Assembly: GCA_016779205.1 (NCBI GenBank) | Contig: JADHOC010000029.1 | Coordinates: 1 to 46,844 of the forward strand | DNA: 46,844 nt | Source: Planctomycetota bacterium | GTDB taxonomy: Bacteria; Planctomycetota; UBA1135; GCA-002686595 | Reading direction: 5' to 3' | Part shown: in pieces, positions 42,609 to 46,844 of the stretch | Numbering within the stretch: position 1 is the first letter of the stretch | Layout of the letters: every line of letters starts with the position of its first letter | Program-made: the position numbers and the translations under genes | The notes under the pieces: model-generated | The model's database searches: none | What the model saw: only the letters and a program-made list of their open reading frames with translations | What the model was told of the DNA's origin: nothing

Positions 42609-45467
42609 ATGCACCGCCGAACCGACTCCACCGCCTGGACCTCAGCCATGGCCCTCGCCCTCTGCCTGGCCTCGACGCCCGGTTGTGGCGGCGACGGCGG
42701 AGGGGCTCCGACCGAGCCCGAGAAGGACGCCGTCCTCGAGCTCCCCGGGGAAATCGCCGCCCCCGACCGCCCCGTCACGAGCGTCGAGGCTGTGGAGGAC
42801 GAGACCGAGGCCCTCGCGGACAGCCTGATCGAGTTCGCCGAGGTGTTGCGCAAGCGCCGCTTCGACGAGGCCAAGGAGTGGTTCTCTCCCGAGCTCGTGG
42901 CCCACGCCGCGGTCGGTCACTCCGAGGCCAGCCGCACGGCCCTCCCCCTGGGCGTCGAGCGCATCAAGTACGACGTGGAGGCCTCCGCTGGCGTGGGAAG
43001 GGACGGGTTCATGGACTCCCTCCGTTCCCTCCTGGGCGAGTGGCGCAGCGTGGACTCCATGCTCTGGAAGGTGAAGGGCGCGAGCTTCCAGCGCGGCCGC
43101 TCCCGCTGGGGCCGGCTCGACCTGAAGATCCACATCACGGGCGTGGACGCCTCGGGCGGCATGGTCTCCGTTCACGGCCGCGGCGACGCGCGCGTCACCC
43201 GCACCCGCGGCCGCTTCCTCCTGGACCAGCTTCTCCTGCACAAGTGGGAGGTGGAGCGCCGCTCGGCTCCGATCTTCACCGAGGTCGCGGCCTCCACTGG
43301 CCTCGCCCACACCTGGGCCCGCTTCGGTACGGACGCGAACAACAGCTTCCACTGGAACGGCGCGGCCGCCGGCGACGTGGACGGCGACGGCGACTGGGAC
43401 CTGTTCGTCCCCAGCGACGACCAGAACTTCCTCTACATCGCCCAGCCCGACGGCACCTGGTCGGACGAGGCCGATGAGCGCGGCGTGGGCAGCCCGGATC
43501 GCGGCACCGGCGCCGTCTTCTTCGACTGCGACAACGACGGGGACCAGGACCTGATGGTCGGACACACGGGCTGGCCCCTGGCCGGCGGGAAGATGGGCGG
43601 CGAGCGCTGCCGGATCTTCCTGAACGACGGCGCCGGCCAGTTCACCGACGCCCCTGGCGGGCCCGGGCTCCAGGAGCCCTTCGTGGCGTACACCCTCACC
43701 GTGTTCGACTTCGACGGAGACGGCTGGCTCGACGTCCACGTCTGCGGCTACGGCCGCGTGGACGTGGAGCACAACAACTCCTGGACCGAGGCGACCAACG
43801 GCTCGCCCAACGGGCTCCTGCGGAACCTCGGCACCGACGCGGAGGGCCGCTTCCTCGGCTTCGAGAACGTGGCCGCGGCCGCCGGGATCGAGGACGTGCG
43901 GTGGAGCTACGCCGCGGCGTCCGCGGACGTGGACCTCGACGGGGACGCGGACCTTTACGTCGCCAACGACTACGGCTCGAACCGGCTCTGGATCAACCAG
44001 GGCGACGGCACCTTCGTGGACGGGTCCGAGGACCAGGGCGTGGTGGACAAGGGCAGCGGCATGGGCGCCTCCTTCGGGGACCTGACCGGCGACGGTTCCC
44101 TGGACCTCTACGTGTCCAACATGTCGTCCACGGCGGGCAGCCGGATCCTTGGCCGCCTCAAGGAGGACATCGACGCCGAGACCCACGCCCTGCTGAAGAA
44201 GCTGGCCGCCGGCAACTCCATCTTCACCCGCGACGGGGACGCCTTCGCCCGGGTGCCGGGTGAACAGGGGGGCATCGGCGCGAGCTGGGCCTGGTCCCCG
44301 GCGCTGTTCGACGTGGACCTGGACGGCGACCTCGACGTCTTCTGCACGAACGGCTTCGTCACCGGAGAGCTCGCCTTCGACACATGAAGCACCTACTGGC
44401 GCCACGTGGTGGCGTCGAGTTGCTCCTCCGCCCCTGAGTCCGGAAAATTCGCCCGCGAGGAGGTCGGGAACGACGGCTTCCTGGCCAGACACAACGGCCA
44501 GATCTTCGCCGAGGGCCGCTCCTTCAGCGGCAACGAGCGCGACAAGCTGTTCCTCAACGACGGCGCCGGCTCCTTCCTCGACCTCTCGGACCTCTCCGGC
44601 GCGGACTCCCCCAACGACGGTCGCGCGGTGATCGCCTTCGACGCGGACGACGACGGCGACGTGGACCTCTTCGTCCACGAGACCCAGCGCGAGCGCCACG
44701 CCATGTACCGCAACGACCTCGGCACCGCGCCGGGGTTCGTGAAGATCAAGCTGCGCGCGACCACCGGCAACGCCGAGGCCATCGGCGCCCAGGTCGAGGT
44801 CGTCGCCGGGGACCGCAAGGTGAGTCAGGTGCTCTCCCGCGGCGCCGGCTTCATCTCCTGCCAGGCCCCCGAGCTCATCTTCGGCCTCGGGGGCGCACCC
44901 GCCGCGACGGTCACCGTCCGCTGGCCGGGCGGCGCCGTGGAGGCCTTCGGGGAGGTCACCCTCGGGGCTCGCGTGCTCCTGGTGGAGGGCGCCAGCGAGG
45001 CCGAGGCCTATGGAGCCGCTCCGCGCCCCCTCCCCGACCCCAAGCCCAGGGGGCTGCTCGTCAGCGTCGGCGACAGGATCGCTCCGTTCGAGGTGCTCGA
45101 CGCGGCCGGGGCGCCGGTGCTCATCGACCCCGCCGCCACCGGCGAGCGCGTCGCCCTGAACCTGTGGGCCAGCTACTGCGCCCCCTGCGTGGCCGAGCTC
45201 CCGCTCCTCGAGGAGTGGGACGCAGGCGAGGACATGCGGGTGATCGCGGTCTCCGTGGACGCCCCCTCGGACCGGACCCGTGCCCTCGAGCTGCTGAGCC
45301 AGCGAGCCCCCGCCCTCGGCGTGCACCTCGCCGGAGACCCAAGGCCCGGAGTCCGTTCGATCCAGGACGTGGTCGACCTGGCGCGGCTGCCCCTGCCGAC
45401 GACCCTGATGCTCTCCCCCGATGGGACCGTCGAGGAGATCCTCCGCGGTCCAGTGGAGCCCCGGTAG
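42609..45467 (+). CDS. VCBS repeat-UnbV-thioredoxin fusion, predicted selenoprotein (Sec593)
   Basis: The frame runs from 42609 to 45467 with a single in-frame TGA at 44385, giving 952 residues when read through. The N-terminus is a lipoprotein-like signal (STPGC, Cys 26), then a helical region. A VCBS/FG-GAP beta-propeller follows (about 220-720) with Asp-rich loops such as DVDGDGDWDLF and DVDLDGDLDVF. Next are an ASPIC/UnbV domain (about 710-790; AIGAQVEVVAGDRK, VTVRWPGGAVEAF) and a TlpA-like thioredoxin domain (about 820-952; LWASYCAPCVAELP, C857 and C860). The TGA lies between GELAFDT and STYWRHVV, inside the propeller; repeats continue after it in the same frame. I recall homologs with Cys at this site, unverified. 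A SECIS-like hairpin follows the TGA. The enzymatic role is unknown; a thiol/selenol redox role is inferred. Confidence 0.8.
44385..44387 (+). other. Predicted selenocysteine codon UGA (Sec593 of the VCBS-UnbV-TlpA gene)
   Basis: The TGA follows codons for GELAFDT and precedes STYWRHVV in one unbroken frame that stays open for 360 further codons with the same domain family. A true stop would cut the propeller and drop the UnbV and thioredoxin domains. This is most simply a Sec codon. Confidence 0.78.
44398..44416 (+). promoter_or_regulatory. Putative bacterial SECIS hairpin of the VCBS-UnbV gene
   Basis: GGCGCCAC (44398-44405) pairs with GUGGCGUC (44409-44416) in 8 bp, including one G-U pair, around a GUG triloop. 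It begins 10 nt after the UGA, and the loop begins 18 nt after it. The geometry is identical to the hairpin in the GrdB-like gene at 19355-19373. Confidence 0.78.
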
Positions 45468-45625
45468 GCTCCGACCCGCGGGGCCCGCTGGCGTGGCCCC
45501 AGGTCCGCGCGCAATTCGAGACTTCGGAGCATCCGGTCGCACCGACGGTACGATCGGCCAAGGGAACGAGCCGGAGCCCTGCTGAGTCCGGCGGCCTCCC
45601 CCGTCCTCGCCAGCCCGCCGCCGCC

Positions 45626-46844
45626 ATGACGACCACCTGTCCTCTTCCCCCCACGGCGACCGCACCCGGACCCACAGCGAGGGCTCCACGGTGGCGTGCC
45701 CGTGCGCTGAAGGCCTCCCTCTGGGCGCTCGCCCTCTCGACCCTCTCCGCGGGCGCCTGGGCGCAGACCTCCCTGAAGCTGGTCGCCTCGGATGGCTTCC
45801 AGGAGGACTACTTCGGCGTGGACGTGGCCATCAGCGGGAGCACCGCCATCGTGGGCGCCCGCCTCGACGACGACAACGGGTCCCAGTCGGGCTCCGTGTA
45901 CGCCTTCAACGCCGCCACCGGCACGGAGCTTCGCAAGCTCACCGCCCTCGACGGGGCCGCCTTTGACCTCCTCGGCGACCATGTCGCGCTCGAGGGGACG
46001 ACGGCGCTCGTGTCCGCCGGGGGCGACGACGACAACGGCCCCAACTCCGGCTCCGCATACGTCTTCAACGTCTCGACCGGCCAGCAGCTGCACAAGCTCG
46101 TCCCGACCGACGGCGCTCCCGAGGACCGCTTCGGCTCGGCGGTCGACGTGGACGGCGGGCTCGGTATCGTCGGCGCCTTCGGGGACGACGACCTAGGAGA
46201 GAACTCGGGGTCCGCCTACGTGTTCGACCTGTCCACAGGGCAGCAGGTCGCGAAGCTGCTCGCCGCCGACGGCGAGGAGGACGACTACTTCGGGGTCAGC
46301 GTCGCGATCAGCGGCGGGCTCGCCCTGGTCGGCGCGTACGGGGAGGACAGCAACGGCGCCTCGTCGGGCGCCGCGTACCTGTTCGACGTGGCGACGGGGC
46401 AGCAGCTGAGGAAGATCACACCTGACGTCAGCGCGTCCATCGACTTCTTTGGCACCGACGTCGACCTCCAGGGGCAGCGCGCCGCGGTCTCCAGCCTCCG
46501 GTCCATCGGCTTCATCCCTGGGGACCCCACGGTGTACGTGTTCGACGTGGCCACGGGCGACCAGCTCTTCGAGCTGATTCCTTCCGAGGACCCCTTCGGG
46601 ACCGCCTTCGGCTCGTCGCTGGCCATCGACGACGAGCGGATTCTCGTGGGCGCGCCCGCCGCGCCGGTCAGCGGCGTCGCCTGGGAGTTCGATCTCGCCA
46701 CGGGGGTGGAGCTCGGCAAGCTCGTCCCGACCGACCCCGAGGGGGGCGACGCCTTCGGCTACGCCGTGGCCCTGCATGGCGGCCTCGCGATCGCGGGCGC
46801 GTTCCTGGAGGACGAGCTCGGCGACCAGGCCGGCGCCGCGTACC
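45626..46844 (+). CDS. Secreted FG-GAP repeat protein, start only
   Basis: The ATG at 45626 opens a frame that continues beyond the window; 406 residues are visible. A signal peptide (ASLWALALSTLSAGAWAQ) is followed by FG-GAP repeats of about 55 residues: LVASDGFQEDYFGVDVAISG, ALDGAAFDLLGDHVALEG, VPTDGAPEDRFGSAVDVDGG, LAADGEEDDYFGVSVAISGG and more. Each ends with a segment like GSAYVFDLSTGQQVAKL. This is the integrin-alpha-type propeller found in secreted planctomycete proteins. No catalytic domain is visible so far. Confidence 0.88.
   Translation, partial: MTTTCPLPPTATAPGPTARAPRWRARALKASLWALALSTLSAGAWAQTSLKLVASDGFQEDYFGVDVAISGSTAIVGARLDDDNGSQSGSVYAFNAATGTELRKLTALDGAAFDLLGDHVALEGTTALVSAGGDDDNGPNSGSAYVFNVSTGQQLHKLVPTDGAPEDRFGSAVDVDGGLGIVGAFGDDDLGENSGSAYVFDLSTGQQVAKLLAADGEEDDYFGVSVAISGGLALVGAYGEDSNGASSGAAYLFDVATGQQLRKITPDVSASIDFFGTDVDLQGQRAAVSSLRSIGFIPGDPTVYVFDVATGDQLFELIPSEDPFGTAFGSSLAIDDERILVGAPAAPVSGVAWEFDLATGVELGKLVPTDPEGGDAFGYAVALHGGLAIAGAFLEDELGDQAGAAY

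Noticed and set aside
44385..44420. A frameshift or pseudogene explanation for the break in the VCBS-UnbV gene
   Set aside because: Both sides are in the same frame and no other stop or frame change is seen in over 2800 bases. The downstream hairpin matches that of the other candidate exactly.
42642..45689. Open frame of about 1000 codons on the minus strand opposite the VCBS-UnbV gene
   Set aside because: It is a Val/Gly/Asp/Glu-rich mirror of the calcium loops on the plus strand, with no family match. It also does not explain the hairpin after the TGA.

Overview
The window is very GC-rich, densely coded bacterial DNA. A member of the Planctomycetota, probably a marine lineage, fits best. 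Three observations support this: a paired DUF1549/DUF1553 cytochrome protein and DUF1501 protein (24254-28670); several secreted FG-GAP/VCBS repeat proteins, one ending in a C-terminal domain I associate with deep-branching marine planctomycetes; and large secreted carbohydrate-active-type proteins. I see no insertion sequence, CRISPR array, tRNA or rRNA.

Layout. 1-4035: the end of a transglutaminase-like gene, then an overlapping set coding for a small Fe-S protein, a Tat-exported molybdopterin oxidoreductase of the PsrA/PhsA/TtrA/ArrA type and its TorD-like chaperone. 4276-9496: a secreted FG-GAP protein, a predicted secreted glycoside hydrolase and a convergent TPR protein. 9619-16654: a coiled-coil membrane protein, three DoxX-like membrane proteins, an unusual zinc-motif SDR protein, a small conserved protein, a parallel beta-helix protein and a small membrane protein. 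16725-20874: a secreted serine hydrolase, a GrdB-family gene with an in-frame TGA, and a zinc-type SmtB/ArsR regulator coupled to a His-rich protein. 20986-28670: lipoproteins, a GPP34 protein and the DUF1549/DUF1501 pair. 28924-40826: an ECF sigma factor followed by a complete-looking Tad (Flp) pilus locus: secretin, Flp pilin, prepilin peptidase, TadE-like, CpaB, TadG-like, CpaE, CpaF, TadB, TadC and a TPR lipoprotein. 40852-46844: a MerC-like protein, a formyltransferase, a second gene with an in-frame TGA (VCBS/UnbV/thioredoxin fusion) and the start of another FG-GAP protein.

Main discovery. Two unrelated genes, on opposite strands and 25 kb apart, are each split by one in-frame TGA that has coding sequence of the same protein family on both sides. 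Each TGA is followed, after exactly 10 nt, by an 8-bp stem closed on a GUG triloop, so the loop starts 18 nt after the TGA. I read both as selenocysteine codons with their bacterial SECIS elements. One gene (19117-19866, minus) is a GrdB/PrdB-like selenoprotein with a UxxC motif. The other (42609-45467, plus) is a VCBS-UnbV-TlpA fusion with Sec at about residue 593, which I do not recall as a described selenoprotein family. The selenocysteine machinery (selA, selB, selC, selD) is not in the window and must be elsewhere if this is right.
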